A stretch of DNA of 64,000 bases from Amanita rubescens (GCA_015039365.1 WION01000235.1:1-64000); one strand, 5' to 3'. Positions 32,167 to 44,226 are shown, numbered from the stretch's first letter. The notes: a model not told the origin generated them from the sequence alone. Translations and numbers: made by a program.

Positions 32167-34322
32167 GATTGACGAAGCAAGCTCTGAGGTTGAGGTGCTG
32201 AAGACTTCAGTCCTTCTCGCTGCACCTTTATACATCTGGTAGTTACGTGAGCCATTCCTTTCATGTAGCGGATAGAAATAGCAGAGTTCTTCTTGCGAAT
32301 GGAAACAAATCATGTGTGCAGTTTGAATTCCACTCCACGGCAGTCTTGCCACTGCCGAGCCAATCGGGAGCTCAGCGCCCAGCGCCCATGTACCCCACTC
32401 TCTGCCCACACGCACCGCCGTCTTCTGAGTACAGCGAAGGTTGACAGTACTTCGATTTGCTGCCATGTCATGCGATACTCTTCGGCGAATCGGGCCGCAT
32501 CAGACCTGTCTGGTTGACGACAATGTATCATTATCGACGGCATTTTGAGTCCAATTGATCGTCATACCTCTGAACAGTTGGAAAAGTGCGCTAAGAACAT
32601 CGAAGGCCGAGGCTGAAGTAGATAAGTAAGAGGTTCGGAAGGCATTTCGGTTCGGCCTACGATTAACTGTGTAAACATTCGGAAAATAATCTACCTTTCG
32701 ACATCAAAACTATCGCCCTTACCGAGCGCGACCTCCTGGAATGCATCAGAGTTCTCCCGATGCCGTGTGAAAGTCGCTCATTTGCGCACTCCGAGGTAAT
32801 AATCTTTCCGCGTTTGGTAACCCCACGACTTTATTCGCCGCTCCAACCGTCACAAGTCGCCACATCAACGCTCTAGGCTTTCGCCGAGTTAATGGAAACC
32901 GTTCTTATAACGTGAGAATGCCGTTGAAATAAAAATAAAAAGCACCCTAGAATGTCAAGCCATCGTACTTGGCACCAGTAGAGGGGAGACTGAAGAGGTT
33001 ATTTCTGTCGATTCTGCTTTGCGAGCACACCGCATTCAAACGGCCAAAGCTCAAGTCATGACCGTCTTTAACAGCCAAAGTTAATTCTGGATCGCGCCAT
33101 CATGAATTCAGAACAAGGTTCAAAATAGACTCAATGCGCATCGGATCACCAAAAAGCACTGACAGGATACGTGAGTGGAGTCAGTGATGATTCAGCGAAG
33201 ACTCGAAATTACCGTGTTATTCAAAGTGGAGTTTTTTGCCATAAACTGCCGTTTCGTGGAGACCAATAGTCGGAGAGGATAGCCATAAACGTTTGTCCAC
33301 GTAAGTTATGGTTAGAAAAGGCGGCAGGGTGAAGTTGGTCAACAGGCTTGTGAGTGCTCAAAGCGCTCAATAGAAAGCGGCCTAGCTTTTCCGCGCTCCC
33401 GTATTAAATAGCACAGCATAGGTTCACATGCTCTGTGAACAGGAGATGGGCAGAGGAGATCGAGTGTTGCGAGCCAGTGCTTCAGGCAGCCTTGCCATTC
33501 ACTTGGGGTGTGATAAGATGCGCACGTTCATCATCTGGATGGTACGCATCTCCGACTCGGGAGCATCCTGTCGTACAGATATAGACTCGAGCGGTCCGCA
33601 GGCATGTAATCGCTGTCAATGACGAGTCAGCGTTTCAGCATTAGTAACAAGTCTCCACTATCGCTTACATTCTTCAAGTTGACCCCGTATCTGACAACTG
33701 GAGAAAGCACCGATGGTCCACGCTTCCAGTTTCTTACCTTATGCTCGATGCACGCGCCATTTATATAAGCGGATCCGCTACTGGACGTTGTACTGATGGT
33801 GTTAAATTCTTGATTAGAGGAAAATACTCTTGACTCTGAGGAATGTGGCGGTGCAAGTGCTTTCGGTTGTTGTAGTCTATTTGACGTGGGTGTTCAATGT
33901 TTTCTGCAGCCCGGCCAGATGACGAGCCAAACCAGTCAGCCTTGGATAACGGTTCATCGAAAAGAATCTTCTGGTACACGCTGCGCACTCTTCTACCCGA
34001 AGACACAATGATATCGGCATGTTCAATTCCCCAATTTTCATAACCGCGTCACAAATGAATGGCGAGCCCCTCTGAAGCACGATCGCTCACTACACTTGCA
34101 GTTCTTTAACTCATAGGTTATGCGAGCCTAGGTTGTGATGACTGAGACGACAGCAGATGGAGCCAATTTATCATCAGCGATAGGTCCGAAAACTCCGAGA
34201 GGAATTGGCACGATACCACTCAAAGAGGCTTCCACAACATGCGAGGTCTATAAGCCTATTTTGTACTATGCCTGGCGCTTGACGCTATTTTGTGCCTCGA
34301 ACAAAGAACATCAATATTACCG
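32167..34322. other. Gene-poor interval
   Basis: No gene could be supported over about 2.1 kb. Frames are short, overlap on both strands and show no paired splice signals or domain motifs. Confidence 0.45.
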
Positions 34323-35725
34323 TCATGAACCGACAGTGCTTTCCAACGGTTTATTGTTCTTTTTACGTTTCTTTTTCTTCGCCAGTCCTTCTCTTTCCCC
34401 ATCTTTCGATCCTTGCCCCTGCCTCTGCCCCTGTCCGCGTTCCATCCCTAAGCTCTTCAGATTATCCTGTTGCTGTCCAGATTTCGCCATCGTTTGCAAA
34501 CCATCGCTCCTTTGGGGAGAAGCGGTGACATCATCGCCCGCCTCGTCGTCTCGGGCTCGAGCCCGTTTCGTGCCTACTTGAGCTTCTTCTTCCTCCACAA
34601 CTGCGCTCGTCGACTGAGGCTTGGGCATAGAGAGGAGGAGATCCATAGAACCTTCCGGCACAACAACCTTTGGCTCGGAAAAGACAGCTCGGTAGGTTCG
34701 TCTTGTTTCTAGTACGCCGGTTCAGTAATCAAAGAAGGGAGGGCAAGATAGACAAACGCACGAGCTCGTATCGTTATTGACTTTGGTGTCGTCGTCAGAG
34801 CGTGATGTGCAAGGTCTTGTGGGATATTGAGCAACGTCACTCTAGACACCCCGTATTATAAACACCAAGCAAAGAAAGATCGTCGCATCACGTACAAATT
34901 CTGTACATCTCTCGGAGCACGCAAGTCCGCCTCGTTCGTTGTCCCACTTCCAAGCACAATTCCCTTCCCTTTTGTTACCCTAACAATTTCCCTAGCGTTC
35001 GCCCACCAGTTTCGTTTTGAGTTTTGTCCTGTTTCCGCAAACCCTGAATCTGCCAAAAGTGCGTCTGGCTGACCGCCCAAGGCACCGGCATAGGTGATTT
35101 CGAACGCTGCACCGTTTTTGAGTGCGGTTCGAATGAAGGTGTGCTTTAGATGGAAGTTGAACCTTGGGAGGGTGAGCGGAAGGGAGATGATGTGTGTTGT
35201 TAATGGGGAGGGGACAGTGTGCGTTAAGCAAGCCAGCGAGAATGTCGTTACGTTGGTAGGGGTTAGCGAAAGGATGTCGTAAGACGAAAAACGATTTGTG
35301 TTGGCATTGATCTTTTCGTACATCAGAAGAAAGTTCCAAAAAGATGTCAAACCGATACGCACGAGTCCGAAACCCTTCTCAGAGTCTTCATCAAGGATAA
35401 TGTTTAGGCGTTTGAGGTAGAGAATACCAGATCTAGGACGTAATTGGGGAACAAGAATGTCAAGCGTATTGATGTGCGTTTTTGCGTCGAACTTTTTCAG
35501 AATTGTTTGCGTGAAGGCGAGAACAGAGTATCCTACTGAATTCGATCAACGCGTGGTCAACAGACAAGGAAGTTAAGACGTACAATGAACCAGGAGATCG
35601 ATTCTAGCCTCTATTGCAGATATTTGTGCAGGACTATATTGAAAATCAGCCTGAGGTGCCTTTCCTTTTGATTTTCCTGTGGTAGGCGGTGGCCCGTCGA
35701 TGGGCAGGTTTAGGTCGAAAAACAT
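34323..35725 (-). CDS. RPP1: RNase P / RNase MRP protein subunit (Rpp30 family)
   Basis: Exons 35725-35584, 35535-35363, 35311-34896, 34841-34762 and 34708-34323 (398 residues). The start MFFDLNLPI and the PHP-like barrel blocks are typical of Rpp30/Rpp1: SSYDILSLTPTNVTTFSLAC, IISLPLTLPRFNFHLKH, ALKNGAAFEITYAGAL, TKGKGIVLGSGTTNEADLRA, then PRDVQNL. The second intron (51 nt) is a multiple of three, so the frame stays open if retained; alignment to the family favours splicing. The C-terminus is a Lys/Gln/Gly-rich tail (AKKKKRKKNNK), probably RNA-binding. Acts in tRNA 5' processing and rRNA processing in the nucleus and nucleolus. Its first 22 codons and 5' flank are duplicated at 42724-42803. 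Confidence 0.88.
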
Positions 35726-36419
35726 GGCGGATCAATTCAACATGGACAAACAAAGAACAATGTGCAATTGACACTTCGGTCGATTCTTCAAGCTTCAAGG
35801 CGGGTACAAGAACGTTTACGAATATATATATATGACATCACAGAGCCCCATCAGTCCCAGTATTATCCAGCTACGGATTTGGGATGATGCCATTCTCCAC
35901 ACATCCCGACATTCAAAAAATTTCGCAGTCTTCCAACAGGAAACGGAGCATATCGGGATCTTTCCGGCGAATACTGTGAAAGAGAAGAAGTCCAGTAATC
36001 AAGGTACTTTATGGTCCGATTGAGACAATGGGTAGATAGGCAACACGGAACGACTCACGTCATGAGGCCATGGTTCTTCAGTGGTGTAGATTCGTGGTTC
36101 AGGTTAAACAAGGGCAACTAGCTGTGAGCGGGACCAGGCTCCCCTAGCCGATCAGAACCAATCGGAAGATGCAAATCAAGCTTGGATCGCAATTCGCCAG
36201 ACTCTCGTCTACGCTGGCCAGCTCTTCTCCGCACGCGCCATTGGTTAGTTCCTCATTAGTTCCCACAAGAAACCGCACCCTGCAGCGTTTGGCAAACGAA
36301 GACCGTGGCACAACCAGTAGGACATTGAGCACCAAAATAAATCCAAAATCCCCAATTTGCGAAGCAGGACTAGGCTCAACCTTCTACATATGCGCCTACC
36401 CATGCCGCTACTACCGGCT
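35726..36419. other. Upstream region of RPP1
   Basis: Promoter region of RPP1 (-). A TATATATATATG run lies at about 35822-35833. No gene is supported on the plus strand. Confidence 0.4.
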
Positions 36420-36546
36420 TAATTCTCCTGGATGATCAAATCCTTCATCTGCTTTTCCATCCACGTCCACAACTTTTCGCCCACAGTTCGAATCTTGTGC
36501 CACGGCAGTCGGGGAGCGGCCACAGGCACATACACCGTCGCATTGT
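36420..36546 (-). pseudogene. Remnant of an SDR C-terminal exon
   Basis: In sense the sequence encodes a stretch ending GEKLWTWMEKQMKDL, clearly similar to [15 protein letters not shown] at the C-terminus of the SDR gene at 37881-39332. The part before it (VPVAAPRLPWHKIRTV) is divergent from the SDR sequence. No catalytic exon is attached, so this is a leftover of a former tandem copy. Confidence 0.6.
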
Positions 36547-37136
36547 TTAATGATTTGGTTTCACAAGAGGGGGAGCACTATATGTTCCATCTGTACCGTG
36601 ACATCCTGACATCCAGTAATCCTCGCATTCGGACACAGTGAACACCCTTTCATGAGGCTTGATACCATAGGTATATAAAGCAGTACAGTACTGCGAAAGA
36701 GCGGAACCGCAATAACCAAGTTTCTTTAGGGATTGAGAAATATGGAGCTTTGTGTTGTACATGGAAAGACTCACATCTTGCGAGGCAGCGAATGAGATAG
36801 TGCTGTAGATTAAACCGTCCGGTCCGTATATCACATGCAAGGGGTATCTGCCAACTTCGCTGATCATTTTGAATTTGGCGCAGCTCAGCGTGCACGTGTG
36901 ACTGTTATACGGTATTTTTTTTTCTTTGAAGTGAGCCTTGGCCTGTTCTGAGCCGCAGAGATGGTGACAGCCCAGACAAAGATTGCGAGCCAATTTATTA
37001 GGCTTTTTTGGTCGGACAGAGTCAGACTCTCAGGAATAGAATGGCTTACGAAGAGTACATATCTTTCAGAATGACATTGAATGACGAGGAGGGATAGTAA
37101 GAAGATGAGGATATTGAGGTTGGTAGCGAGCACCAT
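36547..37136 (-). CDS. Cysteine-rich small secreted protein
   Basis: Exons 37136-37050 and 37002-36547 (180 residues). The first exon is a signal peptide (MVLATNLNILIFLLSLLVIQ). The mature part has many cysteines (LCLGCHHLCGSEQ; SHTCTLSCAKF; YCGSALSQYC; SECEDYWMSGC) and no known domain. A second possible in-frame intron (GTGAGT...AAAG, 51 nt) in exon 2 would shorten it by 17 residues. Small, secreted and Cys-rich are the usual criteria for candidate effector-type proteins in fungi; the function is unknown. Confidence 0.55.
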
Positions 37137-37880
37137 GTAGAAGTTGCGGATCGAAGTAAGGCAAATGATGAAAAGGGGGTCTTAAAGCGAAAAAATGATG
37201 CTAGGATAGCCTTTGCGATCATGGGATTGATGTGGATGAACGCTATAGCAACATGATATTTCGATTACATATGTAAGTATGTACTTGATTGCAGATGATG
37301 CATGATGCATGATGCCCGAGGTCTGATGCATGATTAGAATTTATTCAATAGCAGTAGGTAATTCCTACGCTCGGTATAGGACAAACGAAGTTGCCTACAA
37401 TTGTTAGCTTGTCAGAATTACCCTCATTTATGCACATGTCCGGGCTGGGCGCTGACGGTTGAGCGAGAGAGTTTCTGATCATACTAATTGCCGCCGTGGG
37501 AAACTGTCCCCACGATCATCCGCATCAAAATATTAGTCTAATTGGGCAATCGGCACTGCAACACTCCACCTCGCTCCACTCAGTGCTCCTGACTGGTCAT
37601 GCTGATGGGAATAATGATATGTCGCTCCTTCTAAATGCATTAGGTCCTAGCTTACCGCCGTTATTGCCGCCCAATCGTAAAAGCGGAGTTCCACTCATTT
37701 CAAGCAATGGATTAGACTCGATTTCACAAGAAACCAGATAGGTCCGACGCAGTCTCTGCTTAAAGTTTACTGCGCATCTCAGGGAATTACGCACGAAAAT
37801 TGTTGGGCATTGGCCAAGATGTTTAATTTCAACGGCGAAGGGGTTACAAGTTCAACAGCCCAAATCACATCAGGAGATCC
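37137..37880. other. Intergenic region with a dispersed repeat
   Basis: A ~90-bp repeat (37352-37441, GTAGGTAATTCCTAC...ATTTATGCACATGTCC) is also found at about 41907-42010. ATGATGCATGATGCATGATGC direct repeats occur at 37287-37335. The plus-strand frame at 37496-37741 shows no motif. Confidence 0.5.
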
Positions 37881-39332
37881 TTACAAATATTTTACCTGTT
37901 CCTCCAGCCACGTCCACAACTTTCCTCCCAACTCTGGGTCTCGTGACGCTGGGGTCGATTCTCCAAGGCGCGCCCACGGGTATAGATACTTGTATCGTTG
38001 CATGGTCAGCCGGGATCATATGAAGAATTAATTGAACCTACTTTCCCATTATAATTAACCGCTTCTGGCATCGTCCCCGCGTAGAGCTGTGTCAGCGCGC
38101 CATAGCTAACGTCGTAACATATAGCTCGCTGCGAAAGCATCACAAACATTCTTAATCCAGAACAAGGAATATGCCCGTACCGCGAAAACCCTCTCCACTA
38201 ATGAAAGATGGCGTTGAAGATCCGATTTGAGGTTCCCTGCACACAGATTAACACGGAAGCTACTGAAGGATGATGACTTACCTGGATTCAGGGATGTCGA
38301 TACAATTCCCAGGTTGTGGTATCGCTTGGCGAACTCGTTGGCGACAACCACGTTGGCCTGTTGAAATATTATTGAGTCCATAACTTAGTAATGCGGGGCA
38401 TTCTTGACTAACCAACTTGCTTTGGGAGTAAAAATTCCATTGGCCTAGTTTTTTTCGATCGGGACTGTCCTTCAACGTATCAAAGTTGATGGTTGAGACA
38501 AATTCGTGTCCACTGGAGGACGTGTTGACGACTCTGGAATGTCCGTCCGGTGAGTTCTTCGCGGCCTGTTCCAGGACGGGAAGAAGCAGCTTCGTGAAGT
38601 AAAAGTGACCTGGAACAGATACTTCGACTGCTGGCTTTGTCTCGAAATACAGTAAACTATACCTAAGACGTTTACTCCGAATTGTAGATCATAACCCTGG
38701 GCACTCAGAAGCTCGATGGGGCACGTCATTACACCACTGTATAAGGTTAGAGCCTTCCACTTGGCCAAGGAAGTCGTCAAGCTTACCCGTTGTTAAATAG
38801 GACGTGCAATTCCTTTTCTTGGCTGTAAATGATAAATGGTAAGAACGCCAATCAAAACCCCTTCAAGTGGAAACACGCCTCATGAAGTTTTCAGGCGGCA
38901 GCCTTGACAGAACAAAGGTCTGCCAAGTCAAGCGGTAGAAAAATACCCTCTTTGCCCGTCGCCTCCCTTAACTCCGATATGGCTTCACGCGCCTTTGTTT
39001 CGTTTCGACACGCGAAGTATACCTTGGCGTTATGTGACAACAACGCCTAAAAATCGCAGTCGTCCTCTGAGGGTTGGAGAAGTTGAACGATGGAATGTAC
39101 CCACCTTTGCAGTCTCTTTGCCTATACCCGTATTTGCACCCGTCACAATCATCACTTTCCCAGAGAGATCTGGTATGTCGTCTACCGCAAATAATGGCGC
39201 GGGAGGGAAATATTGAGTGAAAAAATGAGTGAAACACTGAAACGAGTCGCATAATATGTATTCGCTTTGGTGGAAAGGACTTCGGGAGTGGGATTGAAAG
39301 TATGTTCGCAACCCAAGCGGTATTTGAAGCAT
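37881..39332 (-). CDS. Short-chain dehydrogenase, retinol-dehydrogenase/WWOX-like (one frameshift)
   Basis: Nine exons: 39332(or later)-39105, 39046-38879, 38822-38787, 38736-38663, 38609-38413, 38357-38282, 38236-38181, 38128-38042, 37988-37881. Motifs in order: [20 protein letters not shown] (NAD(P)-binding TGxxxGIG), HVLFNNGGVM (NNxG; usual family sequence NNAG), [11 protein letters not shown] (catalytic Ser), WNFYSQSKL (catalytic YxxxK), [20 protein letters not shown] and a C-terminal YLYPWARLG. One extra base near 38893 breaks the frame after SVKAAA; the intron that follows is a GC-AG intron. The translation start is uncertain; an upstream exon is possible. It would reduce or oxidise small carbonyls with NAD(P)H. 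Confidence 0.75.
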
Positions 39333-40191
39333 GAAACCGTTCGAACTTCGGCCTAACCACTTCTCCCTGCCGAGATGATTGCGTCAATTCGGATACTATG
39401 GAAATAAACACATGATTTTGTGTGTGTGTTATTTCGTGTTCCGGCCTCATGCATACGTTGGCAGGCGGCTTGCTGATAAATATCATTGCGACCTGCAGTG
39501 AGAGTAAGCATATATTGTAAATGATTCACGATCAGGACGGAGTCTCGCTTTACATACGTCAATGGCGCATATGATAGAAATGTCAGCTTACGCGTCCGAG
39601 CAGGCCGAAACGGAACAAATATGCCTTGTGCGTCGGAGTTTTAAAAGAGCCATCCGCTTGTCCCGGATTCGGCCGTCTCTGGCACCTCTCAAGAACTAGG
39701 CACGGCGGGGATTTGACGTGTAAAGTCATACAAGCCATCGTTCAATCATTCGGGCACAAAGCACGGCAGCGCTGTAGGCTTCATATGCACCGACTTCATC
39801 ACGCAGCTATTCGAAGATTCAAGCGACGCTTCAGATAGAAAACGCCATGCTTCGCCGTGTGCTCAGCGTCAGCGCTTCGTCCAATTCAGACGAAATATTC
39901 AAGGCAACGGCAATGACGAACGGGCGCCCAAACTGAAGCACGCAGCATTCGACATCACATCTATTGATTCCGACTCCGAGCTCATCCCAGCGAAACGCCG
40001 ATTGAACGCGAGATCTCTGCCCTTCGTGCCCGGGCGTCCCTAGCGCGACGCCAGACTAGCTGCCCAGTCCAGTCCGACCATGCAAACGGCCATCAATGCG
40101 GTTTGTAAATTGTTTGCTAATGTTACTTGCGGCGTGCCCTGAGTGGGTTCAGGCTTACTTAAGCTCGTGGGCCAAGCCAGACCACGCCACC
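39333..40191. other. Intergenic region
   Basis: No gene is supported. The last ~100 bp before 40192 (GTTTGCTAATGTTACTTGCG...CCACGCCACCATGG) are repeated before the second HNH copy at 42902. Confidence 0.45.
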
Positions 40192-41521
40192 ATGGTGAAC
40201 ATTTATCTGCCCACCGACCGCGGACAAGTTCTAGCACTCTCCATCCCTTTCAGTGACATCGAGAGGCTCTCCGTCCGCCCTGTCAAATGGTTTCGATTTG
40301 TTACGTTCGCCATTTGCGGAGTCCGTGGACATCTTTCCGAGTCTGCGATGCCCAATGGCACCCCTGTCGACTATGACAGTATCTCCCTTGATAATATTGC
40401 CGAAGCTTACTATTATACTCCCGAGGGTAATATTCACAGATCACTTGCTAATATTTTGGTTTACGCCCCTATAGGGGATTATCATCTCATCGACCACAAT
40501 GCGTTAAACGATCGAATTACCTCCTCTGAGCAAACGCTATGCTCTTCACGTTTCCGCAGTGATGTCATGGCGCGCGATGGCCCTGTGTGCGTCTTCACAG
40601 GGACATTTGGCGGTATGTGCGATGCAGCGCACCTACTCGCCAAAAGCAAGGGCGATGAGGTATGTATCCGTTGTCATTGTTCCATGTCACCGCCTCGCTA
40701 AACGCCCTTTTAGTACATCGGGGTTGTTCTCCAAGATCGTCTCAATTCGTACGACCCCGCTCTAGAACCTCGTGTTCTAGGCATTAACTCTGTTGAGAAC
40801 GGGATGTTTTTGAACAAGACTCTACATGCGTCGTTCGCGCTCGGGCGCAGCGCTTTCCTGAAGGTACGTGAAGTAGACATAAATTCCCAAATTTTCTGAA
40901 TCTGGTGATCTCTAGACGCCCAACTTTGCTTTGGACCCCGCCGACATCCCTAGGGTTGAGGCAGGTCCAATGCCATCCAGTCGCATCACATTGCATAATT
41001 TGGTACCAGACACTAGGCCTCGATCCGATTCCGCAATATGACGCGCGCATCACCGGTACGGGCACATCACTGCCATCGACTGTCATCCTTGACTACATAT
41101 ATGGTGTTGCTGCCTATCAACGCTGGGGCAGTGGACGGGACATCGAGGAAGTGATGGTGCAACGTTTTGCCGAGTACTATAAATCTATACCTATACCACC
41201 AGCCCCTCCGCACTCAAGTGACAGCGATAGGTTTTTCAGAACCTGATCATCCCAACGACGGCAATTATATACCCGATCGACGACCGAGAGGGAGAAATCA
41301 TAGTACCAAAATGTCAGATGAAATGCTTCGTGCGATGGACAAGGTCCTTGCACTCTCCATGTTGGTCAAGGGAACGACTCCTGAATTGATGGCCGCAGAA
41401 AGACAGAGGACGAGAGGAGGCGGAAGAGTTGCGTGCGAAGGAAGCTAGTCGAGTGAAAGTGCAGCAGTGGATGCAAAGTTCTCCGTGCGTTCTCTCTTAC
41501 CTCCGGGCTATTTCCCATTAG
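40192..41521 (+). pseudogene. HNH endonuclease domain protein, copy 1 (frameshifted 3' exon)
   Basis: Exons 40192-40659, 40714-40863 and 40916-41521. The start is in a strong context (CCACCATGG). The HNH region is RDGPVCVFTG...CDAAHLLAKSKGDE at the end of exon 1, a motif set found in many Agaricomycete proteins with an HNH_2-type domain. Exon 3 has three extra single bases relative to copy 2 (near 41015, 41228 and 41408), so translation ends early after HDLVPDT-like residues. The 5' half is intact. The tail in copy 2 is acidic, then a basic KEASRVKVQQWM helix. Confidence 0.75.
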
Positions 41522-41696
41522 AAGCTGATCTTAGGTCAAACGGAGATATGGGGTAATCGAGCTTTGGGTATATCGGTGATTTTAATTTTTTTTGTCAGCA
41601 AGGACAATCCACCAGGATGGTTTCCGTTCCTTTGAAATAGAGTTGAGAGGATGTATGCGCGCGAAAGAGAGAGAGAGAGAGAGACAAAACATACAC

Positions 41697-41895
41697 CAGG
41701 CCAATGAGGAGCGTAGGCATACTCTGCGATAGTTCTCGCTTCTTCAGCGTCACCACGCGAGTTGAGGAATTCTTCCTCTTGTTCATTATGCCGTTTTACG
41801 CGTCGCTTGATCGTATCTACGTCTAGCTCCGGCTTCTTGTCATCTTGTATTGGTTGTGCAATGGGTGACTTGAGGCGAAGTTTTACGACTGGCAT
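41697..41895 (-). CDS. Possible first exon of an unknown gene
   Basis: The frame from ATG 41895 (MPVVKLRLKSPIAQPIQDD) stays protein-like and charged (RRVKRHNEQEEEFLNSRGD) and ends at a plausible donor (GTGTATG at 41696). A GA/CT microsatellite lies in the putative intron (41665-41685). No downstream exon could be assigned and no family is recognised. Confidence 0.3.
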
Positions 41896-41997
41896 GGGTA
41901 ATACTAGTAGGTAATGCCTACGTTTGGTATGGGACAAACGAAGTTGCCTGGCCAAACATTCACAATTGCTAACTGGTCACTGCAGAATTGCCCTCAT

Positions 41998-42788
41998 TTA
42001 TGCACATGTCCTCGCTCGGATCACACTTTCGGCGTGGTTGGGAACCAGCCGCCAACTGCTGTTGAAGAGGCCCAGGAGCTTCGAGATGAGATAGTCCAGC
42101 ATCGGGCGAAAGCGCTCGGGCAGCCCTTGCTGGAGCGCCTTGAGGTCCGACAAGTACTCGTCATACAGCGTGGCGCGGTCGGGACACTGCATCGACCTCG
42201 GTGTCTCGTCCCATGCCGAGGCGAAAAACCTGTATGGGTAAAGTCAGCTGCGCGAATTCCTTAACGTGGGTGGAGAGGACGTGGGATGTTGGTGGCGACG
42301 ACGTACCTGGCAAAGTCTGGAAGCGTTTGCCGAAGAAGGCGGAAGTTGCCCTTGTGCAGCTCGCCACGGGCAAGATACATCGAGATCCCGCGCACATTGC
42401 CCATCGTGTAGATGTCACGGAGCCCGCCGACGTTAGCGACAAACTCGTGACGTGGCATGAATCCTTCGTAAGCTCGCTCGACGCACTCGAGAAAAGACAT
42501 ATCTAGGGCAGAGCGGCCGGAACGGAACTGGACGACGCAAGTGTCAGCGTCGGACACGACGGTGTAGCTGGTTCCACCTTGTACGGATGCTGGGTGGACA
42601 GACATGTCCATAAGTCGTTCAGCCTCTTGGTCGCATAGTTTCTGCGTCGCGGGGGCGTTATTGTAAAAGAAGGTGGATCGTAGTAGATGCTTGGGAACAG
42701 TGAGATCAAGATGGTGATGGTACTTTCCTTTCGATTTTCCTGTGGTAGGTGGTGGCCCGTCGATGGGCAGGTTTAGGTCGAAAAACAT
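41998..42788 (-). CDS. Chimeric fragment: RPP1 5' end fused to an APH-like kinase N-lobe
   Basis: Exons 42788-42307 and 42229-41998 (237 residues). The first 22 residues equal those of RPP1 (MFFDLNLPIDGPPPTTGKSK), then an unrelated body follows: LRSTFFYNNAPATQKLCDQE, FVANVGGLRDIYTMGNVRGI, ARGELHKGNFRLLRQTLPDF, ARFFASAW over the splice, and SSWRLVPNH. This body resembles Agaricomycete aminoglycoside-phosphotransferase-like proteins, but stops right before where the catalytic HxD loop should come. The end coincides with the dispersed repeat also seen at 37352-37441. A catalytically dead product or a pseudogene is likely. Confidence 0.65.
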
Positions 42789-42803
42789 GGTGGATCAATT
42801 CAA
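42724..42803. repeat. 80-bp copy of the RPP1 5' end
   Basis: It matches 35661-35740 at 77 of 80 positions by eye, covering 14-15 bp of 5' flank, the start codon and the first ~21 codons of RPP1. The two copies are 7 kb apart in the same orientation. Confidence 0.85.
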
Positions 42804-42901
42804 ATGAGTCGGTGCCGGATATTCCATCTAATAACTCGGTTAACACCTTTGTTTGCTAATGTTACTTGCGTGCCAGTTCGTCAAGCCAGCACCACGCCAC
42901 C

Positions 42902-44226
42902 ATGGTGAACATTTATCTGCCCACCGACCGCGGACAAGTTCTAGCACTATCCATCCCCTTCAGTGACATAGAGAGGCTCTCCGTCCGCCCTGTCAAATGG
43001 CTTCGATTTGTTACATTCGCCATTTGTGGAGTCCGTGGACATCTTTCCGAGTCTGCAATCCCCAATGGCACCCCTGTCGACTATGAGAGTATCTCCTTTG
43101 ATAATATTGCCGAAGCTTACTATTATATTCCTGAGGGTAATATCTGTCGCTTATCGCTAATATTTTGGTTCACGCCCCTATAGGGGATTATCATCTCATC
43201 GACCACAAAACAATGAACGATCGAATCACCTCCTCTGAGCAAACGACACGCTCTTCACATTTCCGCCGTGATGTCATGGCGCGCGATGGCCCTGTGTGCG
43301 TCTTCACAGGGTCCCTTGCCGATGATTGCGATGCAGCACACCTACTCCCCAAAACCAAGGGCGATGAGGTATGTATCCGTCGTCATTTTTCCGTGTCACC
43401 ACCGTGCTAAACACCCTTCTAGTACATTGCGGTTGTTCTCCAAGATCGTCTCAATTCGTACGACGCCGCTCTAGAACCTAGGAATCTAGACATCAACTCT
43501 GTTGAGAACGGGATGTTTTTGAACAAGACTCTACATGCGTCGTTCGCGCTCGGGCGCAGCGCTTTCCTGAAGGTACGTGAAGTAGACATAAATTCCCAAA
43601 TTTCTGAATCTGGTGATCTCTAGACGCCCAACTTTGCTTTGGACCCCGCCGACATCCCTAGGGTTGAGGCAGGTCCAATGCCATCCAGTCGCATCACATT
43701 GCATGATTTGGTACCAGACATTGGCTTCAATCCGATTCGGCAATATGACGCGCGCATCACCGGTACGGGCACATCACTGCCATCTACTGTCATCCTTGAC
43801 TACATATATGGTGTTGCTGCCTATCAACGCTGGGGCAGTGGACGGGACATCGAGGAAGTGATGGTGCAACGTTTTGCCGAGTACTATAAATCTATACCTA
43901 TACCACCAGCCCCTCCGCACTCAAGTGACAGCGATGGTTTTTCAGAACCTGATCATCCCAACGACGGCGATTATATACCCGATAGACGACCGAGAGGGAG
44001 AAATCATAGTACGAAAATGTCAGATGAAATGCTTCGTGCGATGGACAAGGTCCTTGCGCTCTCCATGTTGGTCAAGGGAACCACTCCTGAATTGATGGCC
44101 GCAGAAAGACAGAGACGAGAGGAGGCGGAAGAGTTGCGTGCGAAGGAGGCTAGTCGAGTGAAAGTGCAGCAGTGGATGCAAAGTTCTCCGTGCGTTCTCT
44201 CTTACCTCCGGGCTATTTTCTACTAG
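42902..44226 (+). pseudogene. HNH endonuclease domain protein, copy 2 (frameshifted 5' exon)
   Basis: Exons 42902-43368, 43423-43572 and 43624-44226. It is highly similar to copy 1, with the same introns. Exon 1 is one base shorter near 43145 than copy 1, which ends translation before the HNH motif (RDGPVCVFTGSL...CDAAHLLPKTKGDE). Exons 2 and 3 are open and give the fullest view of the C-terminal part (DLVPDIGFNPIRQYDARI, SDEMLRAMDKVLALSMLV, RQRREEAEELRAKEASRVK). Confidence 0.75.
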
